Program-made: the position numbers and the translations under genes
In this document: positions 8,149-17,150 of the stretch, in pieces
How positions within the stretch are numbered: position 1 is the first letter of the stretch
How the letters are laid out: each line of letters begins with the position of its first letter
Origin: Eubacterium sp.
GTDB taxonomy: Bacteria; Bacillota_A; Clostridia; Lachnospirales; Lachnospiraceae
NCBI GenBank assembly: GCA_017475785.1
Contig: JAFVEX010000004.1
Location: forward strand, 1 to 33,463
Length of the DNA: 33,463 bases
Direction of reading: 5' to 3'
The notes under the pieces: model-generated
The model's database searches: none
Told to the model about the DNA's origin: nothing
What the model saw: the letters and a program-made list of their open reading frames with translations, nothing else

Positions 8149-11100
8149 TCATCTGGGAGTACCACCTCCCATCCTGCCGCCGGCCGGTTTTGCCACTCTG
8201 ACTGCTCTTGCCGTTTTCTGGCGTCTCCCTCTCAGGAGGATGTACAGGCCGGCCAGGCTGATGACCGGTCCGAGGATGTAGCAAAGCAGCTGGCTGTTTC
8301 TGCCGGCTTCCGGCATCTCGATGTATGGATAGTTTCGCACTACCAACACCTGATCCAGAGTCGTGTACACAACCTCTTCTGTGCTGTTTATGTTCTCGTC
8401 CATATGCACATAGTTGGTTGGTTCGCCGACCAGCGTAATGATGCCTTCCCTGCTGACCGTGACTGTGACTGGCTCCGGAAGCTTCATGTAGTCCGCCGGG
8501 GCCTGTTTTTCCTCGATCACGTAGGTGCCTGGCATCAGATTACCAAAGTCAATGTACCCGTCGTCCCCGGGGATCCAGTAACCGTTTTCACCTTCTCCCG
8601 GATACGGGGCGGACTCTGCCGCGCCCTTGGGGGTATATGTCACTGAGAACGCGACCTGCCGGTAAAGCTCCGGCGTCAGATTGCAGTCCTGCCCGTTGAC
8701 CTTGTGCAGCTTGAGATTGGGGCAGATCTGTTCTTCATTGATGAAAACCGGCTTTCCGTCTTCTGTGGCATTTTGCTGAGATGGATCCAGAGGATTGCCG
8801 CTCTCGTCCTGATACGTGACAGAAGCACTCAGCACATTTCCGTTCTGTGTGACGGTAACGACCGCATAATATACAGCGGTGTCGTAGGTGATCAGTCCGC
8901 TCTTATCTTCTTCTCCCCTGTAAAGCCCGGCCGTCTCTGTGATTCTGTACTTCCAGGTTCCTTCTTCTGTAAAGGTGATGCTGCCAAAGGAGACACTTCC
9001 GTTTCCGGCGTTAACTGCGGTTTTTCTGTGCGATTCCTCATCGCTCCCCTCCGGCATCGGCGGATTTATCGTCACCGTCTCATACGACTGTTCATATTGG
9101 CCAGGATGCCAGACTTTTTTATAAACGGGCGGATGCCAGATCCACTGTGTGTAGCCGGGATACCAGAAATTCCACCAGAACCCGGGATATGTAACCGACT
9201 CCCAGTATCCTTCTCTTTCCAGCACCTGCTCATAATATCCGTCTACCCAGGTCTGGCTGATGTCCGTCTTTTCATTCGGGACACCTTCCAGTACAAACGT
9301 AAACTCTCCTCCTGTCAGCGTACCGTTTTTCAGCAGTTTTTCGGCGCCCAGACCGACTGTCACCTCGAGGGGTTTTTTCCGATCCACCATCGAGATAACC
9401 AGTTCACCATCCGTCACCACTGTGCCGGTTTCTTCACCGGCTCTGTGGACTGTCATTGTGCCATCTTCGCTGACTTCAAACAGGATGTCTTCTGCCTGCT
9501 CGTATCCGGCCGGAACATTCAGTTCTTTCACCGTGTAGATAATATTGGGCTCTACACGAAGTATCCAGTCGTTTCCGTCTGTCGTAAAGGATCCTGCCGT
9601 GCCGTCAGCTGTCGTGACGGTCAGGTCTGCTCCGACGACCGCCGCGCCGTCTTCATCCACTTTCCTGATTTTGACGGAATACTCCTTAGGCTTGGACTTA
9701 TCCGTCATCGTAACGGAGGCGGAAGGCTGCTGCTCATTGTCAATTATCACATTTCCTTTGCTGTCGACGGTAAATGTGACGGGCGCGGCCAGTTCATAGC
9801 CATCCGGAGCTGCTTCTTCCGACAGGGTATACACTCCCTCCGGAAGAACAAATGATACGGGACTGCCGGTTGATATAAACGATCCAATCTGATTTCCTGA
9901 AGTATCCTTTACGATGTCTCCCTTGCTGTCTCTCAGGGTCAGTCTGGCGCCGGCAATCCCACAGCCGTTTTCATCCACCTTGTTGATATATACATGAAAT
10001 GTACTGATTTCCGGCAGGTCGCCGTGATAGTTTCTGAGGTGACCCTCTCCGTATGTAGCAAAGTTGTTGCAGACCACCATTCCGTTAAAATTTCCGGATT
10101 TAATTGTGACATCTGCGTTCGGTGCGAGAATATGCCCGAACGATGGCGTCATATCCGAGGGCACTATAACAGAAGTCGCATTCGGAAAGTTGAAGATGAT
10201 CGGCATGTCTTCATTGTCTTCATTTGTCGACAGGGACTGGCCATTATAGGTGAGTACCTGCGGAACGTAAACCGTACCACTGTCCGGGATATTGATGACC
10301 GTGAAGTTGTTGTTTGCGCCGCTGACCTTTATTTTTACTTTTGCGCTGCCGATCCCGCTGAACGTGACATTGGAGCCCGCGCTGACCGTAAGCTCCTGCC
10401 AGTCGTTAAAATTCGTCAGCGTCTGCGTGCTTCCGCCCAGCATTGTGGTCGAGAGTGAAGTCATAAAGGACTTCAGCTTCTCCCAGTCGATATAATCATC
10501 ATTGTAAACAACTGTCCCGCCGTGGTTATATCCCTCATCACTGCCAACGCCGTTCACTTTTTTCCCGTTTTCAGTAATGGTGTTGGATGAACCCACATAC
10601 AGCACCTGCACCGGATTTTGTTTCTGACGGTTATTAAAGCCCTGTCTTCCATATACATATCCGGCAATATAGGATGGCTTAACAGAGAACGCGCTGTCAG
10701 CGATTCCGTTTGACCCCGGTCCTTCGATCAGATCCCCCTGCACCAGAAGGCTGCCCATGGTGTGGAGTTCTATGTCAGCGTTTCCAAAGCACACTGCCTG
10801 ATAGCCGCTCTGTATAAAATACCGGATGTTGTAATTCTCATCTTCCAGTGTCACCGTCGAAGCTGCGGCTGCTGGCGCCAGCAGCATTCTGCTGTTCGCA
10901 GCCAGAATCCCGACCGCGGGGAGAGGATCTTCCTGCTCTGTAACTTCCTCTCCTTCCACGGACTCTGTAGCTTCAGGACTCTGGCCGTCTGCCGCATCGA
11001 TCGGTTCTGCTCCTGCTGTATCGTAAGGCTGGCTTTCCGGGTTCTCTGCAGATTGCTCATAAGCATCGGACGCGTCGCTGCTCTGTTGACGCGCCTCCTC

Positions 11101-11694
11101 ACTGCTCAAATCTGCTTCCGGTTCCACCTCTGCGGGATCTTCCAGGCTTCTGTCCAGTTCGCTGCCGTACAGATCCGGCGCCTGCCGGTTCTCTGCAGAG
11201 TCCTCATACTCTGTCTCTGCTCCTGTACCTGCAGCGTATTCTGCCTGTCCGGTTCCTTCGGAGGCCTCATACTCCTCCTGATCACCAGATGGATCCGATC
11301 CCGGCTCCGGCGTCTGCCAGATTTCCGATTCCGCTGTAATTTCCAGCTCTGACTCTGTATCTGGTTCAGCTGCCAGGTTTCTTTCAGTACCTGTTCCCAA
11401 ACCACTTGCCAGAACACTCTCTGTGCTTGTTTCCGATTCAATTGCCAAGGTTCTGTCTGCGCCAATCTGCCTGATTGCTCTGGCATATGGCTGCCCGCCT
11501 CTGCTATTCTCTGCCGGAGTCACTCCGGCCTGTTCATCTGGAGGCACGTTCCATGCGGAGATGCTCTCTTCTCCCGGCGTGCCTGTCTCGCCTGCGTAGA
11601 CGGTAACTGATGAAACCGTCCGCAGACCTCCGGCTGCGATCAGAAGCAAAATGACGAGAATAGCAGTCCATCGTCTCCAATGTCCTTTGTACAT
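8149..11694 (-). CDS. Large sortase-anchored tip-type adhesin with choice-of-anchor A, CnaB and FctA-like domains
   Basis: An 1181-residue surface protein, probably the pilus tip. In order: signal peptide (about 1-35); acidic Glu/Ser/Thr/Ala-rich stalk (about 80-265); choice-of-anchor A beta-helix-like domain (about 275-562); two CnaB/SpaA domains (about 565-655 with YTLSEEAAPDGY, and 668-765 with YTVKELNVPAGY); a pilin-type isopeptide (FctA-like) domain (about 775-988); a third CnaB domain (about 993-1100, VIEEKQAPADY); and a sorting signal MPEAG at 1127-1131 with membrane helix and basic tail. The FctA-like domain holds an unusual Trp/Tyr-rich insertion near 814-874. MPEAG differs from the pilin LPETG, so it may be recognised less well or by another sortase. 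It is the first gene of the pilus operon. Confidence 0.92.
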   Translation of the reverse strand: MYKGHWRRWTAILVILLLIAAGGLRTVSSVTVYAGETGTPGEESISAWNVPPDEQAGVTPAENSRGGQPYARAIRQIGADRTLAIESETSTESVLASGLGTGTERNLAAEPDTESELEITAESEIWQTPEPGSDPSGDQEEYEASEGTGQAEYAAGTGAETEYEDSAENRQAPDLYGSELDRSLEDPAEVEPEADLSSEEARQQSSDASDAYEQSAENPESQPYDTAGAEPIDAADGQSPEATESVEGEEVTEQEDPLPAVGILAANSRMLLAPAAAASTVTLEDENYNIRYFIQSGYQAVCFGNADIELHTMGSLLVQGDLIEGPGSNGIADSAFSVKPSYIAGYVYGRQGFNNRQKQNPVQVLYVGSSNTITENGKKVNGVGSDEGYNHGGTVVYNDDYIDWEKLKSFMTSLSTTMLGGSTQTLTNFNDWQELTVSAGSNVTFSGIGSAKVKIKVSGANNNFTVINIPDSGTVYVPQVLTYNGQSLSTNEDNEDMPIIFNFPNATSVIVPSDMTPSFGHILAPNADVTIKSGNFNGMVVCNNFATYGEGHLRNYHGDLPEISTFHVYINKVDENGCGIAGARLTLRDSKGDIVKDTSGNQIGSFISTGSPVSFVLPEGVYTLSEEAAPDGYELAAPVTFTVDSKGNVIIDNEQQPSASVTMTDKSKPKEYSVKIRKVDEDGAAVVGADLTVTTADGTAGSFTTDGNDWILRVEPNIIYTVKELNVPAGYEQAEDILFEVSEDGTMTVHRAGEETGTVVTDGELVISMVDRKKPLEVTVGLGAEKLLKNGTLTGGEFTFVLEGVPNEKTDISQTWVDGYYEQVLEREGYWESVTYPGFWWNFWYPGYTQWIWHPPVYKKVWHPGQYEQSYETVTINPPMPEGSDEESHRKTAVNAGNGSVSFGSITFTEEGTWKYRITETAGLYRGEEDKSGLITYDTAVYYAVVTVTQNGNVLSASVTYQDESGNPLDPSQQNATEDGKPVFINEEQICPNLKLHKVNGQDCNLTPELYRQVAFSVTYTPKGAAESAPYPGEGENGYWIPGDDGYIDFGNLMPGTYVIEEKQAPADYMKLPEPVTVTVSREGIITLVGEPTNYVHMDENINSTEEVVYTTLDQVLVVRNYPYIEMPEAGRNSQLLCYILGPVISLAGLYILLRGRRQKTARAVRVAKPAGGRMGGGTPR

Positions 11695-11795
11695 CTCTTG
11701 TTCCTTAATCGCTTTTTCAATATTCGTGCCCTGTTCCGGGCGTTTTACCTCATTTCATTTTTAGCATTTTTTTCAGGCACATGCTATTTGATCCG

Positions 11796-11825
11796 CCGAA
11801 TGGAACAGTTCGTCGCCCGAATGGA
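11796..11825 (-). promoter_or_regulatory. Pair of 9-bp direct repeats 21 bp apart upstream of the adhesin
   Basis: The sequence TCCATTCGG (minus strand) occurs at 11796-11804 and 11817-11825, separated by 12 bases, a 21-bp period. LytTR regulators bind two imperfect 9-bp direct repeats with 12-13 bp between them, so the geometry fits, although the sequence is not a known consensus. The pair lies about 100 bp upstream of the adhesin start, and a LytTR regulator is encoded in the preceding operon. A weak -10 (TAAAAA) occurs near 11757. Confidence 0.45.
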
Positions 11826-11885
11826 CAGCACATATTTTACTTATTAATGTTATTAGATATTTTCTGTAAATTACTGATTTTTGCG

Positions 11886-11923
11886 CAAAAAACAGGATTG
11901 CCGTCTCTTTTCGGCAATCCTGT
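11886..11923 (-). terminator. Rho-independent terminator of the signalling operon
   Basis: A perfect 12-bp stem (ACAGGATTGCCG and its complement, 11892-11903 and 11912-11923) with an 8-base loop is followed on the minus strand by a run of six T. It lies 87 bases after the propeller/GGDEF gene and separates that operon from the pilus genes. Confidence 0.92.
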
Positions 11924-12009
11924 ATACAAATTTTGTACAATATAATAGTGTGCTGGGGCGCGCCCGGACTTTCCCCGGCCAGGCTTCTGCCCTGCCAGAC
12001 TTTTTCTTA

Positions 12010-14973
12010 TCAGTCTTCTATCCCGCTCAGCTTCTCCTCGAAAAACCGCCCCTCTTCCAGGCTCTCGTCGAGCTTGCGCTGCTTCGAGCACTGTTCAATC
12101 AATTCCTCCAGATTATCTGTGTCTGCTTCCTCACAGTAGACGAGACCGGCGGAAATGCTGACCATGTGGCCGGATCCCTCTCCCAGCGCCCGCATCTCCT
12201 CCCGCAGACTGCTGATGAAGCCTTCCGCGTCGCATGGCTCCTGTATGAAAGCGGCGAAAACATCCTCGTGCACGCGGTAGATTACACCGCGCTCTTCTGC
12301 CAGAAACGCCCGCATTTTTCCGGCTATATGAATCAGCAGGTCTGTCTCGTATTTGATCGTATATTTGTACCGGATATAACTGATGTTGTTGAGGCCGATG
12401 ATCATGATGGCAAACAGTTCGGATGCTTTGAATCCGGCCTTCTCCTGCTCAAAAAGATCCCGGTTGTAGACGCCTGTTACGACGTCGCGGTACTGCATGC
12501 GCGTCTGCAGCTTCTCCCGCTCTGTCTGCAGCACATTCTGGTAGTGTCCGTGCAGTCTCCGGCTGTTCCGGATCAGCAGCATTACGGTAATGGCCGCAAG
12601 CGCCGCAAGCGCGCAGACGATCATCAGGATACGGATCGCCGGAACCTCCCAGAAATGGTGGACTTTCGTCAGGGAAATTTCCATTCTGTCGAGCTCAGCT
12701 CCCGTAACAGGATCGACCGCAGATACTACATACTGGTAATCTCCGCCCGGAAGGTTGGTATACTCCGCCTTTTCCAGATCCAGCGCGCGCACGAAACGCA
12801 TCTCCTCGTCCTGACCGACCAGCTGATGACCGATCCGGACAGCCTGCGCATTGAACAGAACCGGCCGGATGTCCAGCGTCAGCCGACTGATATTCGCCCC
12901 GATCGTATAGACGCCTTCCTCTGCCTGCAGAGGCTCGTCATCCGCGCTGATCTGGGCAGCGTACAGCTTCACGTCCTTCTGAATATGTTCATAATCCATG
13001 TGAAAGGCAGCCAGTCCGCCCGATCCGCAGATGATCAGCTCGTCGCCGCTGAACACATTCCAGGAATTTGCGGTGATATCGATCGGCAGCCCCTCATGCT
13101 GCGTGTAATGGCGCGCGGCGAGATCATTTCCCTCCAGCAGATCCGCCTCATCCAGCACAAATACGCCGTTGCCGGCCAGAATACATACCTTGCCATTCTC
13201 CCGCACCAGCAGATCCAGGCTGTTGGCGACAGTCAGACCGCTGATCGCGCGCAGGTCATCGTTTACCGGATCGTAATAGCAGATACCGGCGCCCGTGACG
13301 ATCCAGATGCCGGCGACATCTTTTCCGCTGGTCAGACGCATGACAACGTCTGTCAGAAGCCCGTCTTTTTTCGTCAGCACCCGCTGCACCGTCTCGTCAC
13401 GGATGATGTATATTCCGTAGCCATCTGTACCGGCGTAAACGGTGCCGTCCTGATCCTCCAGAATGGTCATAACGCGCGTCTGGCACAGCCGGTCATCCTC
13501 CGCGAAGCGCGAAAGCGTCCCCGCCTGATCGATCTGGTACATTCCCGCGTCTGTCCCGGCAAGTATCCTTCCGTCGGAAATCTCATATGTACACCTGATT
13601 TTGTCGGTTTCCAGCGCAGAATTATTTGACTGATACCAAGTAATCTCTCCGTCCGGATGCCGGCAGGCAATCCCGTCCCGGTAGGTCGATACCCAGATAT
13701 TCCCGGCAGAATCATCTGTGATGTGGCGGATGCGCATGCCCGCGCAGGCTTCAGTCAGCGCATCCTCCTGCTCTTTTTTCCCTTTAAAATACTTCAGTCC
13801 TCCGTCACAGCCGAGGTAATAACCCCCTTCATAAGGATATACCGCATTGACCGTCACCTCCGGAATTCCAAGATAGCTGCCCAGATCGGAAAACCGGTTT
13901 TCATACAGCTTCATTACGCCCTGTCTGGAGGACGCAAACCAGTATCCGCCCTGGTAGTCGATGCAGACATCCTCCACGGAATCGTTCATCGGCAGGTTCA
14001 TTTTGCGTACCTTGTCGACCTGCATCAGTCCGATTCCCGCATCGCTGCAGACCCACCACTCATGCGAATTCACCGGATAGAACGCATTAAACGAGGACAG
14101 ATCTTCACATTCGATCGTCTTGAGGTACTCACCTTCCCAGCTGTACTTCAAGATCGCGTTTCCGCCGGTGCCGAGATAGCACACGTCCTGTTCGTAGCTG
14201 CTGCCGGCGCAGCGCACCTCTCCGGAGAAGCCGCTTGGAGAGAGGTCATACTGCTCCGCTGCCATATCGCGGATCAGATACACGTCTCCTCCGCTGGTAA
14301 CGGCGACGATATGTCCTTCGTTGACGACCGCGAGATCGCGCACCTCGATGCCCTCCAGGCCGGCGACCGGCGTGACATACCCGGTTTTCCCCTCCTCGGT
14401 CTCTCCTGTCTCCTCGACGCGGTATACACCCTCCGTCGTCGCTGCGTAGATGATGTCCGCGCCATCCTCGACCATCGCGTGGACGGAGTTGACCGTGCCG
14501 TTCTCCGGATCAATTCTGACAAACACGCCGTCTTCCTCAACAAAAATGCCGTCTCCGTTTGTCCCGGCCCAGATTCTTCCGTCCTGATCCTGTGTGATTG
14601 CCGTGACGCCCACGATCGGATCCGCCAGCGGCACTTCCTCAAACTCATAGCCGTCATAGCGGTACATACCTGTATAGCTGCCCACCCAGAGGAGACCGTC
14701 CCGGTCCGCGTACATGCTGATCGCCGTGCTGCCGTTCAGGCCGTCCCCGGAGTCGTACATGACCTTCGTGTAGTCCCGCTCAATCTGGTCGGGCGTCAGC
14801 TCAAGCTCAGGAGCAGCGGCATCTGCCGCTTTTTTCTCCGCCTGCGCGGCTCTGTCGGCACCTTTTATATGGATCAGCCGGCCTGCCGTGATGACCTGTC
14901 CGGCCAGTATGACCAGGATGACCGCGGCCATTGCTCTGTGTATGATTTTTTGCCTGTCTGCTGTATGCTTCAT
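12010..14973 (-). CDS. Membrane beta-propeller sensor with C-terminal degenerate GGDEF domain
   Basis: A 987-residue signalling protein. An N-terminal membrane anchor (about 14-32) precedes a long extracellular region of two-component-regulator propeller repeats (examples: DGLLWVGSYTGMYRYDGYEF, DGRIWAGTNGDGIFV, GNIWVSTYRDG, DGTVYAGTDGYGIYI) and a Y_Y_Y-like domain. A second membrane segment (about 774-801) leads to a GGDEF-family domain (about 824-987) beginning VVTGVYNRDLFEQE. The signature GGDEF is replaced by VHEDVF near residue 900 and the metal-binding Asp region reads IIGLNNISYI, so cyclase activity is unlikely. ATG 14973 has GGAG 7 bases upstream and lies 4 bases after the kinase stop; the longer ORF start is rejected. 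It probably senses an extracellular ligand, perhaps glycan-derived, for the coupled kinase pair (inference). Confidence 0.87.
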   Translation of the reverse strand: MKHTADRQKIIHRAMAAVILVILAGQVITAGRLIHIKGADRAAQAEKKAADAAAPELELTPDQIERDYTKVMYDSGDGLNGSTAISMYADRDGLLWVGSYTGMYRYDGYEFEEVPLADPIVGVTAITQDQDGRIWAGTNGDGIFVEEDGVFVRIDPENGTVNSVHAMVEDGADIIYAATTEGVYRVEETGETEEGKTGYVTPVAGLEGIEVRDLAVVNEGHIVAVTSGGDVYLIRDMAAEQYDLSPSGFSGEVRCAGSSYEQDVCYLGTGGNAILKYSWEGEYLKTIECEDLSSFNAFYPVNSHEWWVCSDAGIGLMQVDKVRKMNLPMNDSVEDVCIDYQGGYWFASSRQGVMKLYENRFSDLGSYLGIPEVTVNAVYPYEGGYYLGCDGGLKYFKGKKEQEDALTEACAGMRIRHITDDSAGNIWVSTYRDGIACRHPDGEITWYQSNNSALETDKIRCTYEISDGRILAGTDAGMYQIDQAGTLSRFAEDDRLCQTRVMTILEDQDGTVYAGTDGYGIYIIRDETVQRVLTKKDGLLTDVVMRLTSGKDVAGIWIVTGAGICYYDPVNDDLRAISGLTVANSLDLLVRENGKVCILAGNGVFVLDEADLLEGNDLAARHYTQHEGLPIDITANSWNVFSGDELIICGSGGLAAFHMDYEHIQKDVKLYAAQISADDEPLQAEEGVYTIGANISRLTLDIRPVLFNAQAVRIGHQLVGQDEEMRFVRALDLEKAEYTNLPGGDYQYVVSAVDPVTGAELDRMEISLTKVHHFWEVPAIRILMIVCALAALAAITVMLLIRNSRRLHGHYQNVLQTEREKLQTRMQYRDVVTGVYNRDLFEQEKAGFKASELFAIMIIGLNNISYIRYKYTIKYETDLLIHIAGKMRAFLAEERGVIYRVHEDVFAAFIQEPCDAEGFISSLREEMRALGEGSGHMVSISAGLVYCEEADTDNLEELIEQCSKQRKLDESLEEGRFFEEKLSGIED

Positions 14974-14977
14974 GTCG

Positions 14978-16300
14978 TCACTCCACCACGGGCGTGCTGT
15001 CCTCACCCTGATCCTGCTGCTCCATATTGACAAATAAGAATGTCATCTGGAAGCTGTTCTCTGTCTCCTTGACATCCAGGTAGCCATTGTACTTTCCCGC
15101 GATCCGCCGCATGCTCGGAAGGCCGAGGCCGTGCAGCAGGCGGTTCTCCTTGGTCGACCGGAGATCCCCGATCACCCGGTCCGGGCTCGCCGAATTCCGG
15201 AACAGGATCAGTACATCATTCAGGTGCGCCCCCGCCTTGATCTCGATATATTTCTCTCCCTGCGTAACCTTTTCACACGCCTCGAACGCATTGTTCACCG
15301 CGTTCAGAAACAGCGTATTGAGGTCGGCGCTGTCCATAAAGTTCAGGCTGTTCTCGGAGATGGTAAAATCAAACCGGATTCCTTTCTTCTCTGCCTTTTT
15401 TCTGCTGTTGAAGAGAAGAATGTTCAGTTCTCTCTGCCCTGTGTGCGCAAACTGATCCATTTCTGCCAGCTCCGCTTCTGTCGTCTTCACCTGCTCCTGT
15501 ACGGAGGACGGCAGCGACTCCATATGCTCCTGCAGCATCATAAGCTGGTTTTTCAGGTCATGGTGAAGGCGCCGGACCTTCCTGTGCTCTTCCTCCATAT
15601 GGAGATAGTATTCATACTGGTTCAGCTGTACCTGATTCATCTGCTGCAGCCTCGCTCTCCGCCCCGCGATGACAGCCATCGCAACCAGAATCGCGTTTGC
15701 GAGATAATACGAGAGTGTCAGCAGCAGCACGTATACGTTGTCATTATGCTGCAAATCCGTGTCGCGGATAATGACGGCGAGCAGAGCGATAGACGGAAGC
15801 TGCAGAACCATCAGAACCGCGAATACCAGCCGGGAAGATTCCGAGGTCTCCGTCCGGATGAACTCAAAGCCCAGCATAAGGAGCTGAATCATTCCCAGAA
15901 AGACGATCCAGTACAGCGGCAGAAGCGCAGACGAATCTTTTTCCCCTGAGAGGAGAAACGCCGTAATCCCAAGTCCGAACCAAGTGATGCAGGTTTCCAG
16001 CGACATCATCACCACGATCCAGATCAGCGCGCGGATAATTACATCTGCCTTGATCTGTGTTTGCCGGATTTTCTTCTGGATAAGATACATGACCAAAAGA
16101 AACACGGCGATCATCGTGACTGGAATGTGCAGATACATCCAGGGAATCACTGCAAACAAGAGGACACAGCAAAAAACGATCCAGCGCAGCTTCTGCTCCA
16201 GGCTGTACCGCGCGGCAGAAAAATTCGGATGCAGGGAAAACAGCACAAATCCGATCAGATTTAAAGTCCAGGTGACCGCGCTCAGCAGCAGATTTGTCAT
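14978..16300 (-). CDS. AgrC-like GHKL sensor histidine kinase
   Basis: A membrane histidine kinase of 440 residues. About six membrane segments span residues 5-212, followed by a helical region and the phosphoacceptor motif RRLHHDLKNQLMML, where His247 (directly before Asp) is the likely site. The ATPase part has an N box (NAVNNAFEAC) and a G box (HGLGLPSMRRIAGKYNGYL), typical of the GHKL/HATPase_c_5 group that partners LytTR regulators. The start has GGAG about 9 bases upstream. Its ATG overlaps, as ATGA, the stop codon the upstream regulator would have if its frameshift were repaired, showing ancestral translational coupling. The signal is unknown; such kinases often sense peptides, but no peptide gene is visible. 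Confidence 0.92.
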   Translation of the reverse strand: MTNLLLSAVTWTLNLIGFVLFSLHPNFSAARYSLEQKLRWIVFCCVLLFAVIPWMYLHIPVTMIAVFLLVMYLIQKKIRQTQIKADVIIRALIWIVVMMSLETCITWFGLGITAFLLSGEKDSSALLPLYWIVFLGMIQLLMLGFEFIRTETSESSRLVFAVLMVLQLPSIALLAVIIRDTDLQHNDNVYVLLLTLSYYLANAILVAMAVIAGRRARLQQMNQVQLNQYEYYLHMEEEHRKVRRLHHDLKNQLMMLQEHMESLPSSVQEQVKTTEAELAEMDQFAHTGQRELNILLFNSRKKAEKKGIRFDFTISENSLNFMDSADLNTLFLNAVNNAFEACEKVTQGEKYIEIKAGAHLNDVLILFRNSASPDRVIGDLRSTKENRLLHGLGLPSMRRIAGKYNGYLDVKETENSFQMTFLFVNMEQQDQGEDSTPVVE

Positions 16301-16410
16301 AACACTTCACTCCAATAAGTAATATACTCTTCTCTGAACTTTCCGTACCGGTATTTGCTCAGAGGAATCTGGTCGCCGTTGTCCATAGTGATATCCTTGC
16401 TGGTATAGCG
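16297..16410 (-). pseudogene. Out-of-frame end of the LytTR response regulator
   Basis: On the minus strand, a frame one base away from the regulator ORF encodes a typical LytTR ending: YTSKDITMDNGDQIPLSKYR, then YGKFREEYITYWSEVL and TGA. The stop overlaps the kinase ATG as ATGA. One missing base at about 16407-16416, in a GCGCGG run, explains it. Restoring the base would give a protein of 238 residues, a normal family length. No slippery heptamer is visible, so programmed frameshifting is unlikely. Confidence 0.85.
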
Positions 16411-17012
16411 CGGATGCGGCGCATATTGATCAGATAGCTCCGGTGCACACGGAAAAACCCCTGCCCGGACAGCTTGTCCTCCAGTTCTCCGATGCTGCCG
16501 CTCCAGCGGTAGGTCTGCCCGGACGTATAGATCCAGATTTTCCCGCTGATCACTTCAATATAAATAATGCTCCCGTAATCAAGCGCGTAGGTCTCCCGCT
16601 CAAACTGGAACACCAGCTTTTCTTTTTTGCTGAACAGCTTCTGGACAATCGCGTCCATCGTGTCGTTGAACTCCTGGTCCTGCAGCGGCTTCAGGAGATA
16701 GCGAAAGGCGTTCACCTTGAAGCTTTCAAACACATACTGGTTATATCCGGACAGAAAGACGATCATCACCTGCTCATTTTTTTCACGGAGCAGCCGGGCG
16801 GCTTTCATGCCGTCTTCACCGGGCATCTCCACATCCAGGAACAGCAGGTTGGTCTCCGGCGGGAGGTTCTCGCGCATCTCTTTTCCGTCAGAAAAGACAG
16901 AAATCCCGCAGTCAAGATTGTGCGCGATGGAATACGCGACAATCTTGTTCCGCAGGATTTCCTGAATGGTTTTGTCATCATCGCAGATCGCGATGTTTAA
17001 AATGTCTGCCAC
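16359..17012 (-). CDS. LytTR-family response regulator, frameshifted near its C-terminus
   Basis: A cytoplasmic response regulator of 217 residues as it reads now. The receiver domain has the acidic pocket CDDD (10-13), phosphoacceptor Asp60 (LLFLDVEMPGEDG) and the conserved KP of LLKPL. The LytTR DNA-binding domain starts near 130 and includes YIEVISGKIWIYT and FFRVHRSYLINMR. After residue 195 or so the normal family sequence is lost, and the frame ends in an unrelated tail. The expected ending continues in another frame to 16297. GTG 17012 is the start, with GGAG 8 bases upstream. First gene of the regulator-kinase-propeller operon. The broken end could be genuine loss of function or a base error. 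Confidence 0.85.
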   Translation of the reverse strand: MADILNIAICDDDKTIQEILRNKIVAYSIAHNLDCGISVFSDGKEMRENLPPETNLLFLDVEMPGEDGMKAARLLREKNEQVMIVFLSGYNQYVFESFKVNAFRYLLKPLQDQEFNDTMDAIVQKLFSKKEKLVFQFERETYALDYGSIIYIEVISGKIWIYTSGQTYRWSGSIGELEDKLSGQGFFRVHRSYLINMRRIRAIPARISLWTTATRFL

Positions 17013-17108
17013 TGTCTTATCTCCGTGGGTCTCTGCTTATGCTGTGTGCAGTGCATTAATGCAGGAAGCTGTAATTAAGGTGTGCTTTCTTTTGACAGGC
17101 GAATCAAC

Positions 17109-17132
17109 AGCCCCGCTGCAAGCAGTGGGGCT
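17109..17132 (-). terminator. Hairpin after the ABM gene
   Basis: A stem-loop with arms AGCCCC-G-CTG and CAG-T-GGGGCT around CAAG lies 18 bases beyond the stop of the monooxygenase-like gene. The T run is weak. It also separates that gene from the signalling operon that starts at 17012. Confidence 0.55.
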
Positions 17133-17150
17133 TGAATCAGCTGATCATCC

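Noticed and set aside
16400..16420. Programmed -1 frameshift in the response regulator
   Set aside because: A -1 slip would restore the frame, but no X XXY YYZ heptamer or clear downstream pseudoknot is visible. A base loss or sequencing error is simpler.
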